A program made the translations under genes and the position numbers. The notes under the pieces are model-generated. The model saw only the letters and a list, made by a program, of their open reading frames with translations. It made no database searches and was not told the origin of the DNA. DNA of 8,774 bases from Bacteroidota bacterium. Lineage in GTDB: Bacteria; Bacteroidota; Ignavibacteria; Kapaibacteriales; Kapaibacteriaceae. Within the stretch, counting starts at the first letter, position 1. Each line of letters starts with the position of its first letter. Below, piece after piece: positions 1 through 6,574 of this stretch. The stretch is taken from assembly GCA_003488525.1 (NCBI GenBank), contig DNLG01000140.1, positions 1 to 8,774 on the forward strand, in the 5' to 3' direction.

Positions 1-6
1 TCGCAC

Positions 7-114
7 ATGTCTCGCCCCTACATGCGCGTTTTAACGGGCGAGACTGCGTCTCGCCCCTACATGTCTCGCCCCTACATATGCGCTTTAACGGGCGAGACAG
101 CGTCTCGCCCCTAC
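7..114. repeat. Two tandem 54-bp repeat units containing REP-like palindromes
   Basis: Units 7-60 and 61-114 have the same length and differ at only 4 of 54 positions. Each unit starts with ATGTCTCGCCCCTAC, followed by a 12-bp spacer, then GGGCGAGAC, a 3-nt loop (TGC or AGC), GTCTCGCCC and CTAC. The two 9-bp arms (36-44 with 48-56, and 90-98 with 102-110) are perfect reverse complements, so each unit can form a compact hairpin. Three of the four differences lie in the spacer and one in the loop, so both palindromes are intact. Read on the minus strand, each hairpin is preceded directly by GTAG, the layout known for REP elements mobilised by RAYT transposases. No RAYT gene is in the window. 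The array lies just downstream of the TonB receptor stop codon and could also shape that transcript's 3' end, although no T-run follows the hairpins. Confidence 0.85.
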
Positions 115-127
115 ATGCACGTGCTCC

Positions 128-1999
128 TCACAAGCTCCAATCGAGTCCTGCTCGTGCCCACCGTGGTGGAACGGGAACCCAGCCGGCCTCGATATAGGTG
201 GCGTTCGACAGATTTGTTGCTTCGATGGTGATCGTAAAGGGGCTGAGCTTCTTCTGGAGCCGCACGTCATGCACTACATGAATGGTTGGATCGGTGACGC
301 GTTCGATAACACGCATGGTGTATGTGCCACGTATATCCAGCGGAAGCTGCCAGCGCGTTTCGAAAACGCCCTGGGTCCGAAGATTATCGGCGATGTAGCG
401 GGTACGTGTTGTAGCTGACGATTCCAAGCTCTGGTAGACAAGGCCGATGCGTATGTGATGCAGGATCGAGTGACCCAGATTCCACGTGGCCGAGACATCG
501 AGCCCCGTAACGTTGACTGTTGATATGTTCCCTGCGGTGCCTTTGCCGGCTGTGTCGATGGCATAGTCTATCATGTTGCGACCGTTGCGATGGAACAGCG
601 CAGCAGAGATCGTTATTCTCTCGGCCGTATGCCGATAACCGAGTTCAGCTGTTCGGGCGGTTTCAAGCGTAAGAAGGGGATTGCCTGTTGTTGCAGGGTC
701 GCGGTAGTAGAGGTCCGTATATGTCGGAATCCGTCCGTTCGTTTGAAGCGAAATGAACAGTATGTCAATTGATGCGGATGCAGAGTCGAGGCGATACGAG
801 AGATCAAGTCCACCCGTCGGAAGTGGTGCTCGGTCGCTGAACGTCAGCAGGCCCCCTCCCAGAGTCAGCCGCAGCGGACCCCATGTTCGAACTGTCTCGA
901 CAATCCCGCTGCCACGCAGGCGTCGATGAGTGCCGAGGTTGGAGCTATTGATCCAATCGGAGCCGCCTTCGATCAGGACAGACGTCGTGCCGTATGATGA
1001 GTGATGCGTCAGTCCGATCTGCGCCAAGTATTGCTCTGTGCGATGGGTGTTTGTGTAAAAGGCCGGATCGCGTCGTTTAAGTCGAAACTCGTCGTCGTTC
1101 AACCGCGTCAGGCCACGCACAAGCAGGTCGACATCGGAAGCAATCTTGCTCTCGAGAGTAGCCCCGGCGATGAAGGTTGTAACATGCTCCCATTGCTCAG
1201 GAAAGCGCGGAGTATAGAATCCATTGGCGCCGAAGGCTTTGTTGGTGGCACCAACGATGAGTTGTGCCTTCGCACTCTCGAGCTCAGTGGATGCTACATA
1301 AAGGACCGATTGCATTTCGACGTCTGAAGACGGTATCCATCCGCTATGTCGCATTGCCTGAGCGCTCAGCCGATGGACGATGCTCCCCGTGGCGGCGGAA
1401 GCCGAGAGTTGACCTTCCTGATACGAGGCATCACCACCCATCAACCCGACACCAATTGTCGGAGATGCTCCGGGTTGCTTTAGGATGATGTTCACGGCAC
1501 CATCCATCGCCCCCGCGCCAAAAGCGCGTGCCGCGCCCCCTTTGATCACTTCTATGCGCTCGATATCCGACGGTAGAAGTGGAATGCTGAATGTGTTGTG
1601 TCCTGTCTGCACGTCATTCAGACGCATTCCCTCGATCATGATCGCGGCCTGCTCAAAGGTTCCCCCGCGAATGGTAACGTCTGACTGAACGCCGAGCGGG
1701 CCCCTTCGCCGCAGATCGACGCCTTGAACATAGGCCAGGGCGTCACTGACGGCACGAACCGGTAGTGCTTTGATGTCGGACGCATCGATCACAGCAACAC
1801 TGAAGGGGGCCAGCGCAGGTTTCAGCTTAGTGAGGCCAGCGGTAACTGTCACAGGGGGAAGGTCCATGATGCTCGAAGAAACCTCTGTGACACCGCGAAG
1901 GGTTGTATCCTGATGCGGCGACCGAGCTGATACGGTAACTGAAGGCTGTAACGTCAGCAAGAACGTTAGCAAGAACGTCAGACAGTGTGTTTTGATCAT
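128..1999 (-). CDS. TonB-dependent outer-membrane receptor (BtuB/FepA-like)
   Basis: The encoded 623-residue protein is an outer-membrane beta-barrel transporter that would import a scarce ligand using TonB/ExbB/ExbD energy. Residues 1-25 form a signal peptide with a leucine/phenylalanine-rich core and an SVTVSA end. A TonB-box-like stretch (LPPVTVTA) follows near 47-54. The plug domain spans about 60-177 and shows typical family motifs: SDVTIRGG (106-113), MIEGMRLND (121-129) and IERIEVIKG (146-154). The rest is barrel, including the family-like segment PTYTDLYYRDP (425-435) followed by GNPLLTLE. The C-terminus reaches AGLDWSL, with a tryptophan two residues before the usual terminal aromatic position. 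There is no N-terminal carboxypeptidase-like domain, so it is not SusC-like. The start at 1999 was chosen because it places the signal peptide at the N-terminus; the 88 upstream in-frame codons show no signal sequence and overlap the divergent gene. No Shine-Dalgarno sequence is seen. The ligand (cobalamin, siderophore or other) cannot be read from the sequence, and no partner genes are adjacent. Confidence 0.93.
   Translation of the reverse strand: MIKTHCLTFLLTFLLTLQPSVTVSARSPHQDTTLRGVTEVSSSIMDLPPVTVTAGLTKLKPALAPFSVAVIDASDIKALPVRAVSDALAYVQGVDLRRRGPLGVQSDVTIRGGTFEQAAIMIEGMRLNDVQTGHNTFSIPLLPSDIERIEVIKGGAARAFGAGAMDGAVNIILKQPGASPTIGVGLMGGDASYQEGQLSASAATGSIVHRLSAQAMRHSGWIPSSDVEMQSVLYVASTELESAKAQLIVGATNKAFGANGFYTPRFPEQWEHVTTFIAGATLESKIASDVDLLVRGLTRLNDDEFRLKRRDPAFYTNTHRTEQYLAQIGLTHHSSYGTTSVLIEGGSDWINSSNLGTHRRLRGSGIVETVRTWGPLRLTLGGGLLTFSDRAPLPTGGLDLSYRLDSASASIDILFISLQTNGRIPTYTDLYYRDPATTGNPLLTLETARTAELGYRHTAERITISAALFHRNGRNMIDYAIDTAGKGTAGNISTVNVTGLDVSATWNLGHSILHHIRIGLVYQSLESSATTRTRYIADNLRTQGVFETRWQLPLDIRGTYTMRVIERVTDPTIHVVHDVRLQKKLSPFTITIEATNLSNATYIEAGWVPVPPRWARAGLDWSL
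1950..1981. repeat. 12-bp direct repeat inside the receptor's signal peptide
   Basis: The unit AACGTCAGCAAG (1950-1961) is repeated at 1962-1973 with one change (C to T) and again partially at 1974-1981, giving about 2.7 copies. On the minus strand it encodes the sequence TFLLTFLLT in the hydrophobic core of the signal peptide. Because the unit is a multiple of three, gain or loss of a copy would change the core by four residues without a frameshift. Confidence 0.85.
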
Positions 2000-2196
2000 T
2001 TCGGAAGTGTGGCCCGGACAATAGCGACCGATGTCGGAATGTGGAGTGATGGAGCGCCCCTGCACGTTTAGGTTGCGAAGATCGACAAGATTGAGTTTAT
2101 CAGTAACCACAGGGTTGATGTGATCTTTCGAATAGCTTCCGCAGCGAGGTAAGTCCTGATGAGATGCCGCACCCCATTCTTTGCGAACTTTGCTGC

Positions 2197-3996
2197 ATGG
2201 GGAAAACAGCACGCGATCGCACGAAGCAGAGCTCGGGTGTGGCCGGACTCTACGCCAGCCCACTGGCCTATGTCTTTCTCGTTCTTGCCTCGGCGCTGAT
2301 CTTCGGACGTTCGACTGGCTTTACCATCGATAAGTTCGACGAGGAATCGATCCTCGGACCAAATCTTGCATACCTGACAACGACGGCTACCGTTGCCGAC
2401 GTTGTGCAGCGTGACGCGTTCTTCCGTAAGCCGGGACAGAACTTCTTTCGACCCGTGCAGAATCTCTCCTACTACATCGATGCTCGAATTGGTCGAGGCA
2501 AGCCCTCTGTCTTCTTCATCACGAACATTCTTCTGCACGCCATTGCCTCGTGCCTGCTGTTCCGGCTGCTCTCGGAGCTGGCCGGACGCAGTGCGATGAC
2601 TTTTCTGGCGGCAATGTTCTTTGCCGTCAACCCTCTGTTTGTCCACGCCATCTGCTGGGTGCCTGGACGGGGTGATCTTCTGCTGGCGGTGTTTGCGCTA
2701 CTTGCCGTGCTGACGGCACGTCGATTTGTGCAGACCGGCACGACCGCGTCACTCATTGGAGTTTTCTCCTCGGTTCTGTTTGCCGTTCTTTCCAAAGAAT
2801 CGGGTGCGATCCTTGTTGCCGTTCTACCGGGCTTTCTCGTTCTGACGCAGGGGCGCGATCGAGAAGTGATGAAGCGCATCGGCGGCGTGGCGGCATTTTC
2901 CGCAATTGCCGCAGCAGTGCTCATTGTGCTGATGCGCATGGTGTTGACCAACCCGCCGGAGTGGAATAGTTTCAATGCCCTGAACCTCTTCGGTAATCTG
3001 CGGGTCTTCCCGGAGGTCGTCGCAAAGCTGTTTCTGCCGATGCTACTGCAGCCGCTGTCCGGATACACGATGACGGCAACGGTCCTTGGGTGTGGTCTTC
3101 TTGTCGTGCTCATTGCCGCACAGTTCCGACTCGATACGGAACGCCTGAAGCTCGCTGCTGTCGGCCTGGCATGGTATGTCCTGTTTATGCTTCCGGGCGC
3201 CATGTACAATCATCGATTCGGTTCGGCGGCATATGACTACCTCGAACATCGAGGATATGCTTCATCCCTTGGACTTTTCATTTTGCTTGTGGGCCTGTTC
3301 GAGGTGCTGCGCCGATATCTCCCGAGCCGTGTGCTCGTGGGTCTGGCATCAGTATCCATCGTCGGTTATGCCGTGATGGCCAACATGCATGCCGGAGACT
3401 ACCGAGATGCACTGAGCTTCTACAATGCAGCCGTCGAGTCGAATCCGAATTCCAGCATGGCCTGGTTTAACCGTGGACAGACAAAGCAGGCAGCGAACGA
3501 CGTGAACGCTGCGGTAGCTGACTACAAGGAGGCGATAACCCGTCATCCGGAGTTTGTTGCCCCCTACATCATTTACGGAAAGACGCTTATTGATCTTGGG
3601 CAGCTTGACTCGGCGTTGGCTCTGCTTCGCAGGGGACAGAGCATCGACGCTTCAATACCGATGAGCGCATTGCTGATCGGGAACATCTATGCCGGCATGG
3701 ATAGGTACGATAGCGCTGCAAGCTGGTATGCACGCGAGGTCAGCCGATTCCCCGACAACTACGATGCAGCGATCAACCTTGGGGTCGCGCAGGCGCGCAT
3801 CGGACAGTGGACGTCTGCCGTGGAGGCCTTCACGCGCGCGATTGGCATTAATGCGCAAAACGCACAAGGGTACTACTACCGCGGTCTGGCCTTCAAGGAA
3901 ACCGGGCAGATGTCGGGTGCCTGCTCAGACTGGAATCGCGCTGCGTCCATGGGAGACGCCCGGGCCCGGCAATCTGTCGAGCAGTTTTGCCGCTAG
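2197..3996 (+). CDS. Polytopic membrane protein with C-terminal TPRs, TMTC/GT-C glycosyltransferase-like
   Basis: From this start the protein has 599 residues; an alternative ATG at 2164 adds MPHPILCELCC. Numbering here is from 2197. A first membrane helix (about 22-38) is followed by an acidic loop, DKFDEESILGPN (45-56), in the place where GT-C enzymes carry catalytic acids. Then comes FFRPVQNLSYYID (83-95), matching the 'RPLLNLS...D' pattern of TMTC-type O-mannosyltransferase relatives, and NPLFVHAICWVPGRGDLL (145-162), matching 'HPVHVEAVAWISGRKDLL' of the same group. Several further hydrophobic segments run to about 395, including YLEHRGYASSLG (348-359), equivalent to the family 'ERYLYLPSLG' motif. 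Residues from about 400 to the end form roughly five TPR units (for example SMAWFNRGQTKQAANDVNAA). The likely role is transfer of sugar from a lipid-linked donor, with the TPRs binding a protein, but neither substrate is known. I preferred the 2197 start because the extra N-terminal residues look non-native; no clear RBS decides it. A terminator follows the gene. Confidence 0.85.
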   Translation: MGKTARDRTKQSSGVAGLYASPLAYVFLVLASALIFGRSTGFTIDKFDEESILGPNLAYLTTTATVADVVQRDAFFRKPGQNFFRPVQNLSYYIDARIGRGKPSVFFITNILLHAIASCLLFRLLSELAGRSAMTFLAAMFFAVNPLFVHAICWVPGRGDLLLAVFALLAVLTARRFVQTGTTASLIGVFSSVLFAVLSKESGAILVAVLPGFLVLTQGRDREVMKRIGGVAAFSAIAAAVLIVLMRMVLTNPPEWNSFNALNLFGNLRVFPEVVAKLFLPMLLQPLSGYTMTATVLGCGLLVVLIAAQFRLDTERLKLAAVGLAWYVLFMLPGAMYNHRFGSAAYDYLEHRGYASSLGLFILLVGLFEVLRRYLPSRVLVGLASVSIVGYAVMANMHAGDYRDALSFYNAAVESNPNSSMAWFNRGQTKQAANDVNAAVADYKEAITRHPEFVAPYIIYGKTLIDLGQLDSALALLRRGQSIDASIPMSALLIGNIYAGMDRYDSAASWYAREVSRFPDNYDAAINLGVAQARIGQWTSAVEAFTRAIGINAQNAQGYYYRGLAFKETGQMSGACSDWNRAASMGDARARQSVEQFCR

Positions 3997-4043
3997 GTGT
4001 CTGACACCGACGCAGGAGAGTGCACATACCCGCTGAAAGAAGT

Positions 4044-4085
4044 ACGGCGACGCCGGGCAAAGGCCCAACGTCGCCGTCTGTTTTT
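4044..4085 (+). terminator. Rho-independent terminator between convergent genes
   Basis: ACGGCGACG (4044-4052) pairs perfectly with CGTCGCCGT (4069-4077). An inner GGGC/GCCC stem (4055-4058 with 4063-4066) closes on an AAAG loop. CTG and a five-T run (4081-4085) follow, so it works best for the glycosyltransferase-like gene. Read on the minus strand the hairpin is followed by ACTTCTTTC, so it may also end the small convergent gene. Confidence 0.85.
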
Positions 4086-4138
4086 GTCATATCGGAACCG
4101 ACGAAGAGCTCGGCGGCGGGAGAGTCAGATACTTCCTC

Positions 4139-4312
4139 TTACTTGGCCTTGCCTTCGGCAATCGAGGCCTGGTTGTAAGGGGTCACGAGTTTCTTCAGGG
4201 CACTGGCAGCCTTGCGGGCGGCCGCAGCATCCTTCTTGAACTTCGAATTATGCGCGGTATTGAACTCGCCCCAAAGGCGCGCCATTTCATCATAGAGTTC
4301 TTGCTTGGACAT
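4139..4312 (-). CDS. Small basic 57-residue protein, possibly histone-H1-like (Hc1-type)
   Basis: This short frame begins MSKQELYDEMARLWGEF and ends SIAEGKAK before a TAA stop. The protein has 57 residues with eleven Lys/Arg and six Asp/Glu, so it is basic. It looks entirely helical, with an alanine/lysine-rich centre (KKDAAAARKAASALKKLV, 26-43). That centre resembles the 'AAGTRARKALQELKKL' core of small histone-H1-like (Hc1) proteins of Bacteroidota, which would suggest DNA binding; this match is by eye and weak. The gene is supported by the best ribosome binding site in the window (GGAG, 7 nt before ATG), a promoter-like TGATTTTG about 24 nt upstream of the start codon, and a terminator beyond its stop. 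No signal peptide or membrane segment is seen. It is transcribed divergently from the secreted-protein gene at 4477. If it is not histone-like, it is a hypothetical small protein. Confidence 0.75.
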   Translation of the reverse strand: MSKQELYDEMARLWGEFNTAHNSKFKKDAAAARKAASALKKLVTPYNQASIAEGKAK

Positions 4313-4323
4313 TCTTCCTCTCC
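4313..4323 (-). promoter_or_regulatory. Strong ribosome binding site of the 57-residue gene
   Basis: On the minus strand the 11 nt before the ATG read GGAGAGGAAGA. GGAG sits 7 nt from the start codon, an ideal Shine-Dalgarno spacing. The larger genes in this window lack such a site, so this one fixes the start at 4312 and supports the small gene as real. Confidence 0.7.
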
Positions 4324-4335
4324 GAAAAACAGTTA

Positions 4336-4343
4336 CAAAATCA
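4336..4343 (-). promoter_or_regulatory. Promoter-like element TGATTTTG of the 57-residue gene
   Basis: The minus strand reads TGATTTTG, one mismatch from the Bacteroidota -7 element TAnnTTTG. Transcription would begin near 4330, leaving a leader of about 18 nt that contains the ribosome binding site. No clear -33 TTG was found at the usual spacing. Confidence 0.4.
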
Positions 4344-4361
4344 CGTATGCAGATTCATACG
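4344..4361. promoter_or_regulatory. Inverted repeat, possible operator
   Basis: CGTATG (4344-4349) and CATACG (4356-4361) are perfect reverse complements separated by 6 nt. The site abuts the upstream edge of the promoter-like element of the small gene, and lies about 60 nt before the one for the divergent secreted-protein gene. That is a typical place for a dimeric regulator to bind. No regulator gene is in the window. Confidence 0.35.
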
Positions 4362-4423
4362 CCCCGCCAAGAATAGCAACTTTTCATCAGTGCGCGATGT
4401 CTGAATCACTTCAAGGGGCTTAC

Positions 4424-4431
4424 TATTTTTG
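4424..4431 (+). promoter_or_regulatory. Promoter element TATTTTTG of the first secreted paralogue
   Basis: TATTTTTG matches the Bacteroidota -7 consensus TAnnTTTG exactly and is followed by CACC. Transcription would start near 4437, giving a leader of about 40 nt before the ATG at 4477. That excludes the earlier in-frame start codon at 4429. A -33 TTG is not evident. Confidence 0.5.
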
Positions 4432-4476
4432 CACCGCATACCCTATCAAAGCAACCAAATCAATGCTGACGTGGTC

Positions 4477-5427
4477 ATGAAAAGCCCCTTGTTTCTCCTT
4501 GTGCTGTTGTTTGCCAGTGCTACTGCATCGGCTCAACAGCCGACCTCCATCCGTCCGCCAGAGATCGATTCGGCGATCGTTGCCTATAATGCCAAGGACT
4601 TCTCCAAGGCGAAGGAGTGGGCACTGAAGGCCACGCAGATCAACGGCAATCTCCGCGAGGCATGGGAGGTCCTGGGTTTTTCGGCGCAGTCACTCAATGA
4701 TCATCCCACTGTGGTGTCTGCCGGAAGCCGGCTTGCGCAGATCGTTCCAAATGAGCGCACTGGCTGGTATCTGCAGTTCATTGGCTACTACCGTCAGGAA
4801 CGACTCGACCTGGCGCTTCCGCCCATGCGGGAGCTGTGCAAGATCGACCCGGCAACGTGCGCTTCGTCGAACATCGGACTCATCCTCAAGCAGATTTCCC
4901 AGGATTCGCTGGGAGCTCTGGATAGCACATTTACAACGCCTGATGGGTCTGTGAAGATGACCCTCCCCAAATCCTGGCATAGCACGGTGCGCGATGACGG
5001 TAAGACAATGAACTGGTTTCTGACGCTTGAGCCCATCAAAAGCGACTCGGATGCGTTTTCCGTCGGTACCACACTTCGCTGGGTGCGCGCAATGACCGGT
5101 TCGTTTGTGATCGAGGAAAAGAACAACAACGCCCCCTTCCTTGTCGACTTCTGGGATCAGTTCATCGCAGCCCAGATGAAGGGATTCACACCCCATCGCC
5201 GCACACTGGTAGACAGTCTGCCCGTCAGCAGCGGAACGTGGTCTGGCTTTGTCCGAACGCTCGACTTTCAGTTCAAACCCGAGTATCCGGTGCAGCGGCG
5301 TATCGAGGCCATTCTGGCTCGTAAGGATGAAGTGTTTACGTACACGTTTGAGTGTGACTTCCCGCGCTGGGGCGTCTATGAGCCGCGGTTCCGGCAGGCG
5401 ATCGCATCGATGAGCCTGCCGAAGTAG
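4477..5427 (+). CDS. Secreted two-domain protein of unknown function, paralogue 1
   Basis: The protein has 316 residues. MKSPLFLLVLLFASATASA (1-19) is a clear signal peptide with likely cleavage before QQ; it lacks a lipobox, so the protein is probably periplasmic or secreted. Residues about 28-130 are helical and TPR-like, beginning DSAIVAYNAKDFSKAKEWALKA and including a WYLQFIGYYRQERLDLAL repeat-like stretch. Residues about 150-316 look like a mixed alpha/beta domain opening with MTLPKSWHS (161-169), reminiscent of PsbP-like or DUF1795 folds, but this is only a resemblance. Cysteines are C121, C128 and C293. The start at 4477 was chosen because it gives the signal peptide and lies below the promoter-like element; the in-frame start at 4429 would bury the signal peptide. 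It is followed after 145 bp by a paralogue on the same strand, about one third or more identical by eye. I cannot assign a function. Confidence 0.88.
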   Translation: MKSPLFLLVLLFASATASAQQPTSIRPPEIDSAIVAYNAKDFSKAKEWALKATQINGNLREAWEVLGFSAQSLNDHPTVVSAGSRLAQIVPNERTGWYLQFIGYYRQERLDLALPPMRELCKIDPATCASSNIGLILKQISQDSLGALDSTFTTPDGSVKMTLPKSWHSTVRDDGKTMNWFLTLEPIKSDSDAFSVGTTLRWVRAMTGSFVIEEKNNNAPFLVDFWDQFIAAQMKGFTPHRRTLVDSLPVSSGTWSGFVRTLDFQFKPEYPVQRRIEAILARKDEVFTYTFECDFPRWGVYEPRFRQAIASMSLPK

Positions 5428-5444
5428 TGCGGGATGTCATGAAT

Positions 5445-5467
5445 AGGCAACTCTTCGTTGCCTGTTT
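5445..5467 (+). terminator. Hairpin between the two paralogues, probable weak terminator
   Basis: AGGCAAC (5445-5451) pairs perfectly with GTTGCCT (5457-5463) around a TCTTC loop, and the stem can extend by a few A-T or wobble pairs. Only GTTT follows, so termination may be partial. It lies 18 nt after the stop of the first paralogue and suggests that the second has its own promoter. Confidence 0.5.
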
Positions 5468-5499
5468 AGAGCGATATTCGTGTCGACTGGACATGGGAG

Positions 5500-5507
5500 T
5501 ATTTTTC
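5500..5507 (+). promoter_or_regulatory. Promoter-like element TATTTTTC of the second paralogue
   Basis: TATTTTTC is one mismatch from TAnnTTTG and closely resembles the TATTTTTG before the first paralogue. Transcription would start near 5513, leaving about 60 nt before the ATG at 5573. This argues against the earlier GTG start at 5480. Confidence 0.35.
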
Positions 5508-5572
5508 GTAATGCAGCTGTTCTCCTCCAGTCACTGTCGACTTCGCACCCACGCACCATTGCAGAGCTACCA

Positions 5573-6541
5573 ATGGCTTTTTTACGCCGAGCATTGTGCT
5601 CGTTGATCTGTCATGCCGTTACTGTCTTCACCGTGACTTCGTCAGCCGCCAACGCTCAGGGCGGAAGTTTCCTTGAGGCAGACTCAGCGGTACGGGCATA
5701 CAACGCAAAGGACTTTAAGCGCGCCATCGAGTGGGGCCTGAAGGCGGTAGAGATCAACGATGCAAGTCGGGACGCGTGGCGCGTGGTTGGGTATTCGGCC
5801 CGCGAGATGAGCGATTACGACCTGATGGTTCGTGCCGGCGCTCGACTCAGCAAGATCGTACCGACGGAAAGACATGGATGGTATCTCTCAGCGGTGGGCA
5901 ACTACCGTAAGGGGCAGTATCTGGAGTCGGTAGAGCCGATGAAGGAGCTTTGCAGGATGGAGCCGACGACGTGTGCTTCGTCGGGACTGGATGGGATACT
6001 CGCCAGCTTCTCGCAGGATGCCATGGGGCTTCGTGACAGCGTGTTCTTGATCGTTGATGGCATGAGCATTTCCCTGCCAAAATCATGGCATCGTGATGTG
6101 AAGGTCAATGACTCCACTGGTAATGTCAGTGCGTTCGTCACCCTGGAAGATCTTACCGGCGCCGCCGATGCCTTCTCGGCAGGTGCGGTGTTCAGCTGGA
6201 TGCGGCAGATCGGCGAGACATTCCGTTTCGACTTCAAGGAAAACAATGCAGAGTCGATCATTAAGTTCTGGACAGAGATCGATGCCAAGCAGACCGCGGA
6301 ATTGCCCCTTTCGATGTGGAATGTGACGGATAGCACATCCATGAAGGTCGGCGCATGGTCAGGCTATACTCGTACTGTGGAGCTTCAGCTCAAAAGCGAC
6401 CCCAAGCCCCGTACAGCCATTCAGTGCTTCCTTGCCAAGCCGGACGAGTTGCTCGTGTTGACGCTCGAGTGCGGTTCGCCGGAGTGGCCTATCTACAGGC
6501 CACGTTTTCGTCAAGCACTTGGTACGTTGCGCCTTCCGTAA
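5573..6541 (+). CDS. Secreted two-domain protein of unknown function, paralogue 2
   Basis: The protein has 322 residues. A signal peptide (1-28, ending SAANA before QG) has an RR pair, but not a full Tat motif. The mature part aligns along its whole length with the preceding protein: AYNAKDF (42-48), a GWYL segment (102-105), ELC......CASS (125-137), SLPKSWH (167-173), DAFSAG (199-204), WSGYTRT (262-268) and YRPRFRQAL (308-316). The order is therefore the same: a TPR-like helical half, then a mixed alpha/beta half. Mature cysteines are C127, C134, C285 and C300; C285 has no partner in the first paralogue, where the position is not cysteine. The even number would allow two disulphides. The 5573 start was chosen over the GTG at 5480 because it puts the signal peptide first. 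The function is unknown; shared conserved motifs and tandem position point to a gene duplication followed by considerable divergence. Confidence 0.88.
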   Translation: MAFLRRALCSLICHAVTVFTVTSSAANAQGGSFLEADSAVRAYNAKDFKRAIEWGLKAVEINDASRDAWRVVGYSAREMSDYDLMVRAGARLSKIVPTERHGWYLSAVGNYRKGQYLESVEPMKELCRMEPTTCASSGLDGILASFSQDAMGLRDSVFLIVDGMSISLPKSWHRDVKVNDSTGNVSAFVTLEDLTGAADAFSAGAVFSWMRQIGETFRFDFKENNAESIIKFWTEIDAKQTAELPLSMWNVTDSTSMKVGAWSGYTRTVELQLKSDPKPRTAIQCFLAKPDELLVLTLECGSPEWPIYRPRFRQALGTLRLP

Positions 6542-6550
6542 CCTCTTAAT

Positions 6551-6568
6551 GCACACACTACGGTGTGC
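6551..6568. terminator. Small hairpin between convergent genes
   Basis: GCACAC (6551-6556) pairs with GTGTGC (6563-6568) around a 6-nt loop. It lies in the 33-bp gap between two convergent genes, where a two-way terminator is expected, but no T-run follows on either strand, so the call is weak. Confidence 0.35.
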
Positions 6569-6574
6569 TAACTG

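Noticed and set aside
7..114. CRISPR array
   Set aside because: There are only two directly adjoining 54-bp units with internal palindromes; there are no unique spacers of regular size and no cas genes.
7..231. A 74-residue plus-strand open frame running from the repeats into the receptor gene
   Set aside because: Its sequence is the translation of the tandem repeat (SRPYM repeated) followed by antisense receptor sequence; it has no independent support.
2000..2163. Cobalamin riboswitch upstream of the TonB-dependent receptor
   Set aside because: The minus-strand leader was read for the conserved B12-box and receptor-like core and neither was recognised; the ligand therefore stays open.
2472..3209. 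A 245-residue minus-strand open frame (and 2068-2646 minus)
   Set aside because: They lie antisense to the membrane glycosyltransferase-like gene, are rich in Arg/Ser/Thr with no recognisable motifs, and look like shadows of a GC-rich coding region.
4690..5196. A 168-residue minus-strand open frame antisense to the first secreted paralogue
   Set aside because: It has no family motifs, and the plus-strand frame is validated by its paralogue and signal peptide.
5480..5572. GTG start adding 31 residues to the second paralogue
   Set aside because: The extension would put the signal peptide internally and begins upstream of the likely promoter element.
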